From: Mycolicibacterium sp. P1-5
GTDB taxonomy: Bacteria > Actinomycetota > Actinomycetes > Mycobacteriales > Mycobacteriaceae
Assembly: GCF_008329565.1 (NCBI RefSeq)
Contig: NZ_NPKT01000005.1
Location: 164,842 to 228,841, forward strand
DNA length: 64,000 bases
Direction of reading: 5' to 3'
Part shown: positions 1 through 12,279 of the stretch, one piece after another
Numbering within the stretch: the stretch's first letter is position 1
Layout: each line of letters starts with the position of its first letter
The notes under the pieces: model-generated
The model's database searches: none
Told to the model about the DNA's origin: nothing
Seen by the model: the letters and a program-made list of their open reading frames with translations, nothing else
Made by a program: the position numbers and the translations under genes

Positions 1-1178
1 ACGACCCCGCCGCACCCGAGCCTGCTGTCGTCGACTCCGATCTTGACGAGGTCGATGAAGACCGCGAGGCATTGGCGAGCGCTCACGAGACGTGGCCGAG
101 TTACTTCATCGAGCGGCCGCGCAGTAATCCGTCCGCCGAAGCGCCCGGCATCAGCCTCAACCGCCGCTACACCTTCGACACCTTCGTGATCGGTTCCTCG
201 AACCGGTTCGCTCATGCCGCGGCACTCGCGATCTCCGAAGCTCCGGCCCGTGCCTATAACCCGTTGTTCATCTGGGGCGAGTCCGGGCTGGGTAAGACCC
301 ACCTGCTGCACGCGGCCGGAAATTACGCGCAGCGGCTTTTCCCCGGCATGCGGGTGAAGTACGTCTCGACCGAAGAGTTCACCAACGACTTCATCAACTC
401 CTTGCGCGACGACCGCAAGGTTGCGTTCAAGCGCAGCTACCGCGACATCGACGTGCTGCTGGTCGACGACATCCAGTTCATCGAGGGCAAGGAAGGTATC
501 CAGGAAGAGTTCTTCCATACCTTCAACACGCTGCACAACGCCAACAAACAGATCGTGATCTCCTCCGACCGGCCGCCTAAACAGCTGGCCACGCTCGAAG
601 ACCGGCTGCGCACCAGGTTCGAGTGGGGATTGATCACCGATGTTCAGCCGCCCGAGCTGGAGACCCGCATCGCCATCTTGCGTAAGAAGGCGCAGATGGA
701 GCGCCTGGACGTTCCCGATGACGTCCTGGAACTGATCGCCAGCAGCATCGAGCGCAACATTCGCGAGCTCGAGGGCGCGCTCATCCGGGTCACCGCGTTC
801 GCCTCGCTGAACAAGACGCCGATCGACAAGTCGCTCGCCGAGATCGTCCTGCGCGATCTGATCGCCGACGCCGGCACCATGCAGATCAGCACCGCGGCCA
901 TCATGGCGGCCACTGCCGAGTACTTCGACACCACCGTCGAGGAGTTGCGGGGCCCCGGCAAAACGCGCGCGCTGGCCCAGTCGCGGCAGATCGCCATGTA
1001 TCTGTGCCGTGAGCTCACCGACCTGTCCTTGCCCAAGATCGGGCAGGCATTCGGCCGCGACCACACCACGGTGATGTACGCCGAGAAGAAGATTCGCGGT
1101 GAAATGGCCCATCGGCGTGAGGTGTTCGATCACGTCAAGGAACTCACCACCCGGATCCGCCAGCGTTCCAAGCGCTGA
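1..1178 (+). CDS. dnaA: Chromosomal replication initiator DnaA (5' truncated by the window edge)
   Basis: The frame is open from position 3 to the stop at 1176-1178, so the real start lies upstream; about 392 codons of a protein of roughly 500 residues are present. The AAA+ domain has Walker A GESGLGKT (about 276-299) and Walker B LLVDDIQF. The C-terminal domain IV carries the DnaA signature [14 protein letters not shown], which reads DnaA boxes. DnaA-ATP binds oriC and opens the duplex to load the replicative helicase. The visible N-terminal part is acidic linker (domain II). It is followed directly by oriC and dnaN, the normal mycobacterial order. An internal TTG at 72 is not the start. Confidence 0.98.
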   Translation, partial: DPAAPEPAVVDSDLDEVDEDREALASAHETWPSYFIERPRSNPSAEAPGISLNRRYTFDTFVIGSSNRFAHAAALAISEAPARAYNPLFIWGESGLGKTHLLHAAGNYAQRLFPGMRVKYVSTEEFTNDFINSLRDDRKVAFKRSYRDIDVLLVDDIQFIEGKEGIQEEFFHTFNTLHNANKQIVISSDRPPKQLATLEDRLRTRFEWGLITDVQPPELETRIAILRKKAQMERLDVPDDVLELIASSIERNIRELEGALIRVTAFASLNKTPIDKSLAEIVLRDLIADAGTMQISTAAIMAATAEYFDTTVEELRGPGKTRALAQSRQIAMYLCRELTDLSLPKIGQAFGRDHTTVMYAEKKIRGEMAHRREVFDHVKELTTRIRQRSKR

Positions 1179-1689
1179 ATCCCTCGCTTTTCTGTCATCT
1201 TCGCGAAAAAACTTTGGTCACTGTCGTACCAGTGGTCACACTCATGTCATGTGCACACCGTTGTGGACAACGACTCACATCGCCGTGGAAGCACCGGGAT
1301 GACAAAGAACAACCGGCGGCTGTACACACCGAGCCTGTAGTTCGCCCACGGTCATACACAATTGGTACACACAGCCGCACACCACCGGAGCAGGCAATCG
1401 GCCGGGTAGTCCACAGGTTGCACAGCCCCTATTACTATTACGGTTATCTCTCTTCCAATTTCCTCTTTGAAGACAGCTTTGGGGAGTAGCCCGTCAACAG
1501 GGCATCCGGCACGGTCTCGTGGTGGTCTTGTCACCCCGATCGATTAGCTTTCAAGATGGCGTCCGACGCTCTACGGTGGTTCTTCTGACTGCCGTTCTGC
1601 GGCTGTCGCTCACAGATCACGCTCATCGGTGCTCCGGCACGCGGTGAACGCTGGTCGGGGTTATTGGGTGATGAAGGGACGATGTAGAC
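1179..1689. other. oriC: Origin of replication oriC (dnaA-dnaN intergenic region)
   Basis: This 511-base gap holds no gene. A consensus mycobacterial DnaA box, TTGTCCACA, lies on the minus strand at 1262-1270. A near match, TAGTCCACA, is at 1407-1415. Looser relatives (tgtacaca at 1321, tcatacaca at 1352, ttggtacaca at 1362) lie between them. An AT-rich tract at about 1428-1475, rich in tta and ctctt, is the likely unwinding element. In mycobacteria this gap is the functional oriC, so the call is strong; the individual weak boxes are my reading by eye. Confidence 0.9.
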
Positions 1690-2877
1690 GTGGCAGCGAC
1701 GACGGTTGGCTCCGACTTGAAGTTCCGCCTGGTGCGGGAGGACTTCGCCGACGCGGTGGCCTGGGTTGCCCGTAACCTTCCGACCCGGCCGACGGTGCCG
1801 GTGCTGGCAGGTGTGTTGCTCACCGGCACCGATGAGGGCCTGACCATTTCCGGCTTCGATTACGAAGTGTCGACCGAGGTACGCGTCGCCGCCGAAATAG
1901 CCTCTCCTGGAAGCGTTTTGGTATCCGGGCGGTTGTTGTCCGACATCACCAGGGCGCTGCCGGCCAAGCCCGTCGACGTCAGCGTCGAAGGCACCCGGGT
2001 AGCACTGAGCTGCGGAAGTGCGCGATTTTCGCTGCCCACCATGGCGGTCGAGGACTATCCGGCGCTGCCGGAATTGCCGGAGGAAACCGGTGTCATCTCC
2101 GCCGATCTGTTCGGCGAGGCGATCGGCCAGGTGGCGGTGGCTGCCGGACGTGACGACACCCTGCCGATGTTGACCGGTATCCGCGTGGAGATTTCCGGTG
2201 AGACAGTGGTTTTGGCGGCGACCGACCGATTCCGGTTGGCCGTTCGCGAACTGACCTGGTCGACGTCCTCCCCCAGCCTGGAAGCTGCAGTACTCGTGCC
2301 GGCCAAGACCTTGGCCGAAGCGGCCAAGGCCGGGACATCCGGTTCCGAGGTGCACCTGGCACTGGGTGCCGGGTCGGCGGTCGGTAAGGAAGGCCTGCTG
2401 GGAATTCGCAGCGGCGGCAAGCGCAGTACCACCCGGCTGCTCGACGCCGAGTTCCCGAAGTTCCGCCAGCTGCTACCCGCCGAGCACACCGCTGTCGCGA
2501 CCATCGGCGTCGGCGAGTTGACCGAGGCCATCAAACGTGTCGCACTGGTCGCCGACCGTGGTGCCCAGGTCAGGATGGAATTCAACGATGGGGTGCTGCA
2601 TCTGTCGGCCGGTGCCGACGATGTGGGACGCGCCGAAGAGGACCTTCCGGTCGAATTCGCCGGTGAGCCACTGACCATCGCGTTCAACCCCACCTATCTG
2701 ACAGATGGCCTGGGCTCGCTGCACTCGGACCGGGTGACCTTCGGTTTCACCACACCCAGCCGGCCGGCGGTGTTGCGGCCCGCAGACGGGGACCACCAGG
2801 TGGATGGCACCGGGCCGTTCCCGGCCGCTGCGACCGACTACGTATATCTGTTGATGCCGGTCCGGCTTCCCGGCTGA
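1690..2877 (+). CDS. dnaN: DNA polymerase III beta sliding clamp DnaN
   Basis: 395 residues, GTG start at 1690. The length and sequence fit the three-domain beta clamp that dimerises around DNA and tethers the polymerase; for example [20 protein letters not shown] near the N-terminus and a C-terminus ending [12 protein letters not shown], the clamp C-terminal motif. It lies directly downstream of oriC. Clamp-binding partners (polymerase alpha, DnaE, MutS-like proteins) dock in the cleft between domains 2 and 3. There is nothing unusual in the sequence, and 27 bases separate it from gnd. Confidence 0.97.
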   Translation: MAATTVGSDLKFRLVREDFADAVAWVARNLPTRPTVPVLAGVLLTGTDEGLTISGFDYEVSTEVRVAAEIASPGSVLVSGRLLSDITRALPAKPVDVSVEGTRVALSCGSARFSLPTMAVEDYPALPELPEETGVISADLFGEAIGQVAVAAGRDDTLPMLTGIRVEISGETVVLAATDRFRLAVRELTWSTSSPSLEAAVLVPAKTLAEAAKAGTSGSEVHLALGAGSAVGKEGLLGIRSGGKRSTTRLLDAEFPKFRQLLPAEHTAVATIGVGELTEAIKRVALVADRGAQVRMEFNDGVLHLSAGADDVGRAEEDLPVEFAGEPLTIAFNPTYLTDGLGSLHSDRVTFGFTTPSRPAVLRPADGDHQVDGTGPFPAAATDYVYLLMPVRLPG

Positions 2878-2904
2878 CCAGGTCCCGGACTTAGGAAGGC
2901 AGTC

Positions 2905-3798
2905 ATGCAGCTGGGTTTGGTCGGTCTGGGCAAGATGGGTTTCAACATGCGCCAGCGCTTGCGCGAGGGCGGACATGAGGTCATCGGCTACGACCCCAGA
3001 CCCGAAGTGACCGATGTCCCGACGCTCGTGGCGCTGGCTGAAACGCTCGTCGCTCCGCGTGTGGTGTGGGTGATGGTGCCGTCTGGGCCCATCACCGATG
3101 ACACGATCAGCTCGCTGGCCGACGTACTCAGCCCTGGTGACCTGGTCGTCGACGGCGGCAACTCCAAGTACACCGAAGACGGACCGCATGCTGAATTGCT
3201 TGCTGCGAAAGGCATTTCGTTCGTCGACGCCGGTGTGTCCGGCGGCATCTGGGGTCTGGCAGAAGGTTACGGCCTGATGGTCGGCGGCAGTGACGAGGAT
3301 GTCGCCCGGGTGATGCCGGTCTTCGACACGCTGCGCCCGCCGGGAGATCTGGCCGACGGTTTCGTGCACGCCGGCCCGGTCGGCGCGGGTCACTACGCCA
3401 AGATGGTGCACAACGGAATCGAGTACGGGCTGATGATGGCCTACGCCGAAGGCTATGAGTTACTGGCCGCTGAGCCGTTGATCACCGACACCCAGGCCGT
3501 GATCCAGGCGTGGACCAACGGCACCGTCGTGCGGTCGTGGCTGCAGCAACTGTTGGCGAAGGCGCTCAAGGAAGACCCCGCGTTCGATGCGATCTCGGGC
3601 TACACCGAGGATTCCGGCGAAGGCCGCTGGACCGTCGAGGAGGCAATCCGCCATCGGGTGCCGATGCCGGTGATCGCCGCGGCGCTGTTCGCCCGCTTCG
3701 CCTCGCGGCAGGAGGATTCGCCGACAATGAAAGCTGTTTCGGCGCTGCGCAATCAGTTCGGTGGGCACGCGGTCAAGCGAGTCTCGGTGTCGGGATAA
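2905..3798 (+). CDS. gnd: 6-phosphogluconate dehydrogenase, short (decarboxylating) form
   Basis: 297 residues, ATG start preceded by the ribosome site aggaagg. It oxidises and decarboxylates 6-phosphogluconate to ribulose-5-phosphate in the pentose phosphate pathway. The Rossmann motif GLGKMG is at residues 7-12, and the second strand ends in Asp (VIGYD), which favours NAD over NADP. VDGGNSKYTED and YAKMVHNGIEYG are the substrate and catalytic motifs. The protein is far shorter than the classical enzyme of about 470 residues and belongs to the short family. Mycobacteria such as M. smegmatis keep this gene between dnaN and recF. Cofactor choice is inferred from one residue. Confidence 0.92.
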   Translation: MQLGLVGLGKMGFNMRQRLREGGHEVIGYDPRPEVTDVPTLVALAETLVAPRVVWVMVPSGPITDDTISSLADVLSPGDLVVDGGNSKYTEDGPHAELLAAKGISFVDAGVSGGIWGLAEGYGLMVGGSDEDVARVMPVFDTLRPPGDLADGFVHAGPVGAGHYAKMVHNGIEYGLMMAYAEGYELLAAEPLITDTQAVIQAWTNGTVVRSWLQQLLAKALKEDPAFDAISGYTEDSGEGRWTVEEAIRHRVPMPVIAAALFARFASRQEDSPTMKAVSALRNQFGGHAVKRVSVSG

Positions 3799-3807
3799 CC
3801 AGCTTCA

Positions 3808-4959
3808 ATGTATGTCCGGCACCTGGCTCTTCGCGACTTCCGGTCGTGGGAAAGTGTCGAGCTCGAATTGGCGCCGGGCCGGACCGTGTTCGTCGGACCC
3901 AACGGGTTCGGCAAGACGAATCTTGTTGAGGCGCTCTGGTATTGCGCGACACTCGGATCTCACCGAGTCGCGACGGACGCGCCGCTGATCCGGGCCGGAG
4001 CTGAGCGCGCGGTGGTGTCGGTAATCGTCGTCAACGAGGGACGGGAATTGGCCGTCGATCTCGAGATCGCGGCGGGCCGGGCCAACAAGGCACGGTTGAA
4101 TCGTTCGCCGGTTCGCAGCACCCGCGAAATCCTCGGGGCCGTACGCGCCGTGCTGTTCGCCCCGGAGGATCTGGCGCTGGTCCGCGGCGACCCGGGCGAA
4201 CGTCGTCGGTACCTCGATGAGCTCGCCTCGGTCCGCAGACCCCGGGTAGCGGCGATCCGCGCCGATTATGACAAGGTCCTCAGACAGCGCACCGCGTTGT
4301 TGAAATCTGCTGCGGGAGCGAGGTTTAAGGGCGATTCCGGTGTGCTGGAGACACTCGATGTGTGGGACGGCCACCTGGCCGCCCACGGGGCGCAGCTGAT
4401 GGCGGCACGAATCCAGCTGACCAACCTCCTGGCGCCCGAGGTGGAGAAGGCCTACCAGCTGCTGGCACCCGCATCTCGCCCGGCGGCGATCAGCTACCGC
4501 AGCAGCGTTCTGGACGGGCCGGACACCGGCCACGATGTCGAGTACCTGGAAGCCGCGCTGCTCGCCGGACTTGCCGAGCGGCGCGGCGCGGAACTGGAAC
4601 GCGGAATGTGCCTGGTCGGACCGCACCGCGATGACCTGGATCTGCGCCTCGGTGACCAGCCGGCCAAGGGATTCGCCAGTCACGGCGAATCCTGGTCCAT
4701 GGCATTGGCATTGCGGCTGGCTTCCTATGAACTCCTGCGCGCCGAGGGCAGTGAACCGGTGCTGATTCTCGACGACGTCTTCGCTGAACTGGACAGTGCG
4801 CGCCGCCGGGCGCTGGCGGGGGTGGCCGCCGGTGCGGAGCAGGTACTCATCACTGCCGCTGTCGGCGAGGACATCCCGACGGACTGGGATGCCACCCGGA
4901 TCGGCATTTCATTACGTGACGACGACGGCGGCCGGATGTCGGAGGTGGTGTCACCGTGA
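3808..4959 (+). CDS. recF: DNA replication and repair protein RecF
   Basis: 383 residues. RecF is an SMC-like ABC ATPase that acts with RecO and RecR to load RecA at gaps. Walker A GPNGFGKT is at residues 30-37. The Walker B region [11 protein letters not shown] lies near residue 325, preceded by the signature-type stretch [16 protein letters not shown]. It is 9 bases downstream of gnd, and its stop overlaps the DUF721 gene start by 4 bases (gtga), so the two are translationally coupled. Position and length match the mycobacterial dnaN-recF-gyr cluster. Confidence 0.97.
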   Translation: MYVRHLALRDFRSWESVELELAPGRTVFVGPNGFGKTNLVEALWYCATLGSHRVATDAPLIRAGAERAVVSVIVVNEGRELAVDLEIAAGRANKARLNRSPVRSTREILGAVRAVLFAPEDLALVRGDPGERRRYLDELASVRRPRVAAIRADYDKVLRQRTALLKSAAGARFKGDSGVLETLDVWDGHLAAHGAQLMAARIQLTNLLAPEVEKAYQLLAPASRPAAISYRSSVLDGPDTGHDVEYLEAALLAGLAERRGAELERGMCLVGPHRDDLDLRLGDQPAKGFASHGESWSMALALRLASYELLRAEGSEPVLILDDVFAELDSARRRALAGVAAGAEQVLITAAVGEDIPTDWDATRIGISLRDDDGGRMSEVVSP

Positions 4960-5528
4960 CCGAATCCGACGACGGGGCAGACGAGGTCAAGGGCCCGCCC
5001 GAGCACCTCGCGAATCTGGCCGGGATGGACCTGGTGCGACGTGCGCTGGAGGAAGCCCGCGGTGCCGCTCGCAATCAGGGCAAGGAAGTCGGCCGCGGTG
5101 GTCGCTCCCCCGGCGCCCGGCGCAGTGCCGGGCGCGACGGTCGCCGCCGCTGGTCGGGGCCGGGGCCGGATGGCCGCGACCCACAGCCTCTCGGGAGGGT
5201 TGCCAACGAGCTGGCGAAGTCGCGCGGCTGGACACCCAAGGTCGCCGAGGGCGCGGTGTTCGCGCAGTGGGAGACGGTGGTCGGCGAGCAGATCGCCGAG
5301 CATGCCGAGCCGACGGCGCTGCGCGACGGCGTCCTGAGCGTGACAGCTGAATCAACCGCCTGGGCGACGCAGTTGCGGATGGTGCAATCGCAGCTGCTGG
5401 CGAAGATCGCGGCCGCTGTCGGCGACGGAGTCGTGAAGTCGCTGAAGATCACCGGTCCGGTGGCTCCGTCGTGGCGGAAAGGCCCCCGGCACATCTCCGG
5501 ACGCGGACCCCGGGACACTTACGGCTGA
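4956..5528 (+). CDS. DUF721 family protein between recF and gyrB
   Basis: 190 residues, GTG start overlapping the recF stop by 4 bases. The N-terminal half is basic, Gly/Arg-rich and probably disordered. The C-terminal half (from about residue 85: [26 protein letters not shown]) is the conserved DUF721 domain, which resembles KH-like nucleic-acid-binding folds. It corresponds to Rv0004 of M. tuberculosis. Its precise role is unknown; the conserved location beside recF and gyrB suggests a link to DNA replication or repair. Confidence 0.93.
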   Translation: MTESDDGADEVKGPPEHLANLAGMDLVRRALEEARGAARNQGKEVGRGGRSPGARRSAGRDGRRRWSGPGPDGRDPQPLGRVANELAKSRGWTPKVAEGAVFAQWETVVGEQIAEHAEPTALRDGVLSVTAESTAWATQLRMVQSQLLAKIAAAVGDGVVKSLKITGPVAPSWRKGPRHISGRGPRDTYG

Positions 5529-5711
5529 GGTCTGTATCACAGTCGGCTGACAGCCACGAGGCGCTCGCCTAGCAGCATGCCAAGCGTCATCACGTATGCC
5601 GATCCGAGAAATTCCGTGCACGGCGTAACTAGGTGTGCAGAAACGCCGCCGCAGAATCAGTCCGGAACGCACTTACCGCTAGACTGGACAAGACCCGCGC
5701 GCGGTCGGTGA

Positions 5712-7763
<2,052 letters not shown>

Positions 7764-7801
7764 CGAAGTACAGCCCGTCGTAGGGACTAAAGAGGACTCA
7801 C

Positions 7802-10333
7802 ATGACTGACACCACCCTGCCCCCTGGCGGCGAAACCGGCGACCGCATCGAACCGGTTGACATCCAGCATGAGATGCAGCGCAGCTACATCGATTACGCG
7901 ATGAGCGTCATCGTCGGACGTGCCCTGCCGGAGGTTCGTGACGGTCTCAAGCCGGTGCACCGCCGCGTGCTCTACGCAATGTTCGACTCCGGCTTTCGGC
8001 CCGACCGCGGCCACGCAAAGTCCGCGCGCTCCGTCGCCGAAACGATGGGTAACTATCACCCGCACGGTGATTCGTCGATCTACGACACCCTGGTGCGCAT
8101 GGCGCAGCCGTGGTCGCTGCGCTACCCGCTGGTCGACGGCCAGGGCAACTTCGGCTCACCGGGTAACGACCCCGCGGCCGCCATGCGGTACACCGAGGCT
8201 CGGCTGACACCGCTGGCCATGGAGATGCTGCGTGAAATCGACGAGGAGACAGTCGATTTCATCCCCAACTATGACGGCAGGGTGCAAGAGCCGACCGTTC
8301 TGCCGAGCCGGTTCCCCAACCTGCTGGCCAATGGCTCCGGCGGCATCGCCGTCGGCATGGCCACCAACATCCCGCCGCACAATCTGCGCGAGCTGGCCGA
8401 AGCCGTCTACTGGTGCCTGGAGAACCACGAAGCAGACGAAGAGGCGACGCTGGAGGCCTGCCGCGAGCGGGTCAAAGGGCCCGACTTCCCCACCCACGGC
8501 CTGATCGTCGGATCCCAGGGTATCCACGACGCGTACACGACGGGTCGCGGCTCGATCCGGATGCGCGGAGTCGTTGAGGTCGAAGAGGATTCGCGCGGTC
8601 GCACGTCGATCGTCATCACCGAGTTGCCCTATCAGGTCAACCACGACAACTTCATCACCTCGATCGCCGAGCAGGTCCGCGATGGCAAGCTCGGTGGCAT
8701 CTCCAACATCGAAGACCAATCCAGTGACCGGGTGGGCTTGCGGATCGTCGTCGAGATCAAGCGCGATGCCGTGGCCAAGGTGGTGCTGAACAACCTCTAC
8801 AAGCACACCCAGTTGCAGACCAGCTTTGGTGCCAACATGCTGTCGATCGTCGACGGCGTGCCCAGGACGCTGCGCCTGGACCAGATGATCCGCTACTACG
8901 TCGAGCACCAACTCGATGTGATCATCCGGCGCACCACATATCGGCTGCGCAAGGCCAACGAACGCGCGCACATCCTGCGCGGTCTGGTCAAGGCGCTCGA
9001 TGCGCTCGACGAGGTCATCGCGTTGATCCGGGCGTCGGCGAGCGCTGACGTCGCCAGGGTCGGCTTGATGGAACTGCTCGACGTCGACGAGATCCAGGCC
9101 CAGGCCATCCTCGACATGCAGCTGCGCCGCCTGGCCGCCCTGGAGCGTCAGCGCATCGTCGAGGACCTCGCCAAGATCGAGGCCGAGATCGCGGACCTGG
9201 AAGACATTCTGGCCAAGCCGGAGCGTCAGCGCGCGATCGTCCGTGACGAGCTCGCCGAACTCGCTGAGAAATACGGCGACGACCGGCGCACCCGGATCAT
9301 CGCCTCGGACGGCGACGTGTCGGATGAGGACCTGATCGCCCGCGAGGACGTCGTTGTCACGATCACCGAGACCGGTTACGCCAAGCGAACCAAGACCGAC
9401 CTGTACCGCAGCCAGAAGCGTGGCGGCAAGGGTGTGCAGGGCGCGGGTCTCAAGCAGGACGACATTGTGCGCCACTTCTTCGTGTCCTCGACGCACGACT
9501 GGATCCTGTTCTTCACCACGCAGGGCCGGGTGTATCGGGCCAAGGCCTACGAGCTGCCGGAAGCGTCGCGCACCGCGCGCGGGCAGCATGTCGCCAACCT
9601 GTTGGCGTTCCAGCCGGAAGAGCGCATCGCTCAGGTCATCCAGATCAAGGGCTACGACGATGCACCGTATTTGGTGCTGGCCACCCGCAACGGTCTGGTG
9701 AAGAAGTCGAAGCTCACGGACTTCGACTCCAACCGTTCGGGCGGCATCGTGGCGGTGAACCTGCGCGACGGCGACGAGTTGGTCGGCGCGGTGCTCTGCT
9801 CGGCGGACGACGATCTGTTGTTGGTCAGCGCCAACGGACAGTCGATCCGCTTCTCGGCCACCGACGAGGCGTTGCGGCCGATGGGCCGGGCCACCTCGGG
9901 TGTGCAGGGCATGCGGTTCAACGAGGACGACCAGCTGCTCTCGCTGAACGTGGTGCGTGAGGGCACGTATCTGCTGGTGGCAACTGCCGGTGGTTACGCC
10001 AAGCGCACCGCGATCGAGGAGTACACCGCTCAGGGCCGCGGCGGTAAAGGCATCCTGACCATTCAATACGACCGGCGACGTGGCAGTCTGGTTGGCGCAT
10101 TGGTGGTCGATGAAGACAGTGAGCTGTATGCCATCACCTCCGGCGGGGGTGTCATCCGCACCGCCGCCCGTCAGGTCCGCAAGGCCGGGCGCCAGACAAA
10201 GGGCGTTCGCTTGATGAACCTGGGTGAGGGCGACACACTGTTAGCCATCGCTCGCAATGCCGAGGAGCAGGACAGCACGGACGAAGTGGCCGGGCTGGAG
10301 CCTGAATCCGGCGAACCATCCGACGAGACGTAG
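7802..10333 (+). CDS. gyrA: DNA gyrase subunit A
   Basis: 843 residues. This is the DNA cleavage-reunion subunit. The catalytic Tyr130 lies in [11 protein letters not shown]. The quinolone-resistance region reads [15 protein letters not shown], with Ser91 (codon 8072-8074) where M. tuberculosis has Ala90, Asp95 where it has Asp94, and Thr96 at the polymorphic Ser95 position. The C-terminal half contains the beta-pinwheel, including the GyrA-box-like [10 protein letters not shown]. There is no intein, unlike gyrA of M. leprae and M. kansasii. A ribosome site (aagagga) lies before the ATG. Confidence 0.98.
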   Translation: MTDTTLPPGGETGDRIEPVDIQHEMQRSYIDYAMSVIVGRALPEVRDGLKPVHRRVLYAMFDSGFRPDRGHAKSARSVAETMGNYHPHGDSSIYDTLVRMAQPWSLRYPLVDGQGNFGSPGNDPAAAMRYTEARLTPLAMEMLREIDEETVDFIPNYDGRVQEPTVLPSRFPNLLANGSGGIAVGMATNIPPHNLRELAEAVYWCLENHEADEEATLEACRERVKGPDFPTHGLIVGSQGIHDAYTTGRGSIRMRGVVEVEEDSRGRTSIVITELPYQVNHDNFITSIAEQVRDGKLGGISNIEDQSSDRVGLRIVVEIKRDAVAKVVLNNLYKHTQLQTSFGANMLSIVDGVPRTLRLDQMIRYYVEHQLDVIIRRTTYRLRKANERAHILRGLVKALDALDEVIALIRASASADVARVGLMELLDVDEIQAQAILDMQLRRLAALERQRIVEDLAKIEAEIADLEDILAKPERQRAIVRDELAELAEKYGDDRRTRIIASDGDVSDEDLIAREDVVVTITETGYAKRTKTDLYRSQKRGGKGVQGAGLKQDDIVRHFFVSSTHDWILFFTTQGRVYRAKAYELPEASRTARGQHVANLLAFQPEERIAQVIQIKGYDDAPYLVLATRNGLVKKSKLTDFDSNRSGGIVAVNLRDGDELVGAVLCSADDDLLLVSANGQSIRFSATDEALRPMGRATSGVQGMRFNEDDQLLSLNVVREGTYLLVATAGGYAKRTAIEEYTAQGRGGKGILTIQYDRRRGSLVGALVVDEDSELYAITSGGGVIRTAARQVRKAGRQTKGVRLMNLGEGDTLLAIARNAEEQDSTDEVAGLEPESGEPSDET

Positions 10334-10360
10334 CGCGCGGGCGACAGGTTAGGAGTGGCG

Positions 10361-11251
10361 GTGAACGCACCGAACGAGCCGGGCCAACCCGGACCGACCG
10401 AGGGCCCGGGTAACGGGAACGGCTCGGCCGACCGGGCCGGCACCCGACCCGGTGCCAACGGTGGGACAGGCGAGGCCCCGCCTTGGCAGCGCGGTGCCAC
10501 GCGTGCCCGGCAGGGTGGTGCACCACAACGGCCGGCCGCTGAGGGACAGCCGCGGCAGGCGCCCCCGGCGGGTCCGCCGCCGAACGTCGAGCAGCGGGTG
10601 AACCGGTTCATCAGCGGCACGGCTGCCCCCGACCTGTCCGGCGCGGGCGGTCCGCAGCAGGAGCAGCGGACCGAGGCGCAGGCGAACCGACCCGAGCCGC
10701 GTCCCGAAGCCAGGCCTGAGCCCCGCACCGAGGGCGCCCGCCAGGAGGGGTATGCCAGCGAACTCCCGGATCTGTCCGGGTCGGCACCGCCGAGGCCCGT
10801 TGCGCAGCAACGCAAACCAGCCCCCGAGCAGCCGGCGCGACCGGCCGGCCCGACCGCCCGAATCCAGGCCGCTGCGGGTCGTTCGCGCGGGCCGGTGCGG
10901 GCGAGTATGCAGATCCGGCACATCGATCCGTGGAGCGCACTGAAGGTCTCGCTGCTGCTGTCGGTGGCGCTGTTCTTCGTGTGGATGATCGCCGTGGCGT
11001 TCCTGTATCTGGTGCTCGGCGGCATGGGCGTGTGGAGCAAGCTGAACAGCAACGTCGGTGACTTGTTGACGGCGACCAGTGGGGGCGGCGGTGAGCTGGT
11101 GTCCAGTGGGACGATCTTCGGCGGCGCGGCCCTGATCGGTCTGGTGAACATCGTGTTGCTGACGGCGATGGCCACTGTCGGAGCGTTCATCTACAACCTC
11201 AGCACCGACATCGTCGGCGGTATTGAGGTCACACTGGCTGACCGCGACTAG
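10361..11251 (+). CDS. DUF3566 membrane protein downstream of gyrA
   Basis: About 297 residues from the GTG at 10361; an in-frame GTG at 10355 overlaps the ribosome site aggag (10351-10355), so 10361 is preferred. The first 180 or so residues are Pro/Gln/Arg/Gly-rich and disordered. The C-terminal DUF3566 domain has two hydrophobic helices ([20 protein letters not shown] and the [20 protein letters not shown] region) and ends [11 protein letters not shown]. It corresponds to Rv0007. Its role is unknown; it is a membrane protein with a long cytoplasmic low-complexity arm, probably co-transcribed with gyrBA. Confidence 0.9.
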   Translation: MNAPNEPGQPGPTEGPGNGNGSADRAGTRPGANGGTGEAPPWQRGATRARQGGAPQRPAAEGQPRQAPPAGPPPNVEQRVNRFISGTAAPDLSGAGGPQQEQRTEAQANRPEPRPEARPEPRTEGARQEGYASELPDLSGSAPPRPVAQQRKPAPEQPARPAGPTARIQAAAGRSRGPVRASMQIRHIDPWSALKVSLLLSVALFFVWMIAVAFLYLVLGGMGVWSKLNSNVGDLLTATSGGGGELVSSGTIFGGAALIGLVNIVLLTAMATVGAFIYNLSTDIVGGIEVTLADRD

Positions 11252-11266
11252 GGCCCGTTCACCGGT

Positions 11267-11296
11267 TTGGGTGCAGTGCCGGTGGTGCGGTAATCT
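11267..11296 (+). promoter_or_regulatory. Candidate SigA-type promoter of tRNA-Ile
   Basis: TTGGGT (11267-11272) and TAATCT (11291-11296) are separated by 18 bases. The -10 element ends 24 bases before the mature tRNA-Ile 5' end. Both hexamers are close to the TTGACA/TATAAT consensus. This is a by-eye call. Confidence 0.4.
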
Positions 11297-11320
11297 CGTC
11301 GCTCGGTCGTATGTGAATGC

Positions 11321-11394
11321 GGGCCTATAGCTCAGGTGGTTAGAGCGCTTCGCTGATAACGAAGAGGTCGGAGGTTCGAGTCCTCCTAGGCCCA
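11321..11394 (+). tRNA. ileT: tRNA-Ile (anticodon GAT)
   Basis: Acceptor GGGCCTA pairs with TAGGCCC (11387-11393), with A as discriminator at 11394. The anticodon loop CTGATAA gives GAT. The T arm reads GGAGGTTCGAGTCCTCC. CCA is not encoded. Confidence 0.97.
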
Positions 11395-11423
11395 CGATGT
11401 CCTGGTCATCGGGAAGGGCGCCC

Positions 11424-11525
11424 GTGCGGATAGCACTGCTGTTGGTGGTGTTGACTGTGTCTTCTTTGGGCGCGGCGATCATTCGAAAACGCCGCGGCGA
11501 AATCTGGCACACCCTCGACGGCTGA
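11424..11525 (+). CDS. Small DLW-39-like membrane protein
   Basis: 33 residues (GTG start), MRIALLLVVLTVSSLGAA followed by a basic stretch IIRKRRGEIWHTLDG. It has one N-terminal hydrophobic helix and a short charged tail. A gggaaggg stretch precedes the start. Actinobacteria commonly encode such a DLW-39 family micro-protein between the tRNA-Ile and tRNA-Ala genes downstream of gyrA; the position, length and tail with a Trp after a basic run fit. Function is unknown. Confidence 0.7.
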   Translation: MRIALLLVVLTVSSLGAAIIRKRRGEIWHTLDG

Positions 11526-11533
11526 GACACCTG

Positions 11534-11606
11534 GGGGCCTTAGCTCAGTTGGTAGAGCGCTGCCTTTGCAAGGCAGATGTCAGGAGTTCGAATCTCCTAG
11601 GCTCCA
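11534..11606 (+). tRNA. alaT: tRNA-Ala (anticodon TGC)
   Basis: Acceptor GGGGCCT pairs with AGGCTCC (11599-11605, one G-T pair), with A as discriminator at 11606. The anticodon loop CTTTGCAAG gives TGC. The T arm is CAGGAGTTCGAATCTCCT. CCA is not encoded. Confidence 0.97.
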
Positions 11607-11649
11607 CAAGATTTCGCGGCGGTACGACTGGACCAGCCGGACCGTCAGC

Positions 11650-11952
11650 TCAATTTCTGACCGGAACGGCGAGGCGACTTGGCAACGTCTTCTTGCATCG
11701 ACGACAGGTGAATGCCTCTTTGCGTTCGAAGATTTTTTGCTCATGGCTGCAAATCCCGCACTTCACTTTTCGGCGAGAAAGGCCACCCCAAATCATGGAC
11801 ACATCATGCACCTTGGCGGCGTTTTCGTACAGCGAAATCGACGATCCCGCGGCGGACGTAACTAACTCATCAGCAAATTCCGTACCCTCACGCATAGCGT
11901 GAACTGGGCGTTGTTGTCGGCCGTGGCCCGCAAACATCGACGACAGCAACAT
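11650..11952 (-). CDS. Putative small zinc-ribbon protein
   Basis: About 100 residues from an ATG at 11950-11952; other in-frame starts exist and none has a clear ribosome site. The C-terminus has two paired-cysteine knuckles, CGIC and CRRC, 18 residues apart, in KVKCGICSHEQKIFERKEAF. This is a treble-clef or zinc-ribbon pattern. The region is visibly less GC-rich at third codon positions than its neighbours, and it fills a gap (11607-12044) next to tRNA-Ala that would otherwise be empty. It may be a horizontally acquired gene or remnant. I do not recognise the family. Confidence 0.42.
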   Translation of the reverse strand: MLLSSMFAGHGRQQRPVHAMREGTEFADELVTSAAGSSISLYENAAKVHDVSMIWGGLSRRKVKCGICSHEQKIFERKEAFTCRRCKKTLPSRLAVPVRN

Positions 11953-12044
11953 AAGTTGAGTTGTGGGGTCGCACCGTTTCGGTTTCTTTCTGAGGGGTAA
12001 GGCCACGGGGTGGGCGAAGGCCGCCTGCGGGATGGAGCGCTCGG

Positions 12045-12275
12045 ATGAAGTCGATCCTGTCCACACGCCGCCTCGCCGCTTCGGCAGGGGTCGCCGCGGC
12101 GTTGACGATGCTCACCGTCGGGGCTTGCAGCAGCAATTCCGGCGATCAGGGCCCGGCCGGGCCCGGCTCGTCGAGCACTACGTCGCCGGGCATCCTCAGC
12201 TCGATCTCGAGCGCGGTCAGTTCGGCCTCGAGCCAGGTGAGCTCCGCGATCAGTTCCGCGGCGCCGTCCTCATAG
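12045..12275 (+). CDS. Small Ser-rich putative lipoprotein
   Basis: 76 residues. An N-terminal signal (KSILSTRRLAASAGVAAAL) ends in a lipobox-like LTVGAC, so Cys28 is the likely acylated residue. The mature part is Gly/Pro then almost entirely Ser/Ala (SSISSAVSSASSQVSSAISS), probably an extended surface spacer. A ribosome site ggag lies 8 bases before the ATG. It is convergent with cwsA, with only 4 bases between them. Function is unknown. Confidence 0.7.
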   Translation: MKSILSTRRLAASAGVAAALTMLTVGACSSNSGDQGPAGPGSSSTTSPGILSSISSAVSSASSQVSSAISSAAPSS

Positions 12276-12279
12276 ACGA

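Noticed and set aside
8156..10066. 636-codon open frame antisense to gyrA
   Set aside because: It lies wholly within gyrA on the other strand and arises from GC-rich codon bias; the sequence is Asp/Val/Leu/His/Arg-rich without motifs.
7802..10333. Possible intein in gyrA
   Set aside because: The protein is 843 residues and continuous through the Tyr130 region, so no intein is inserted.
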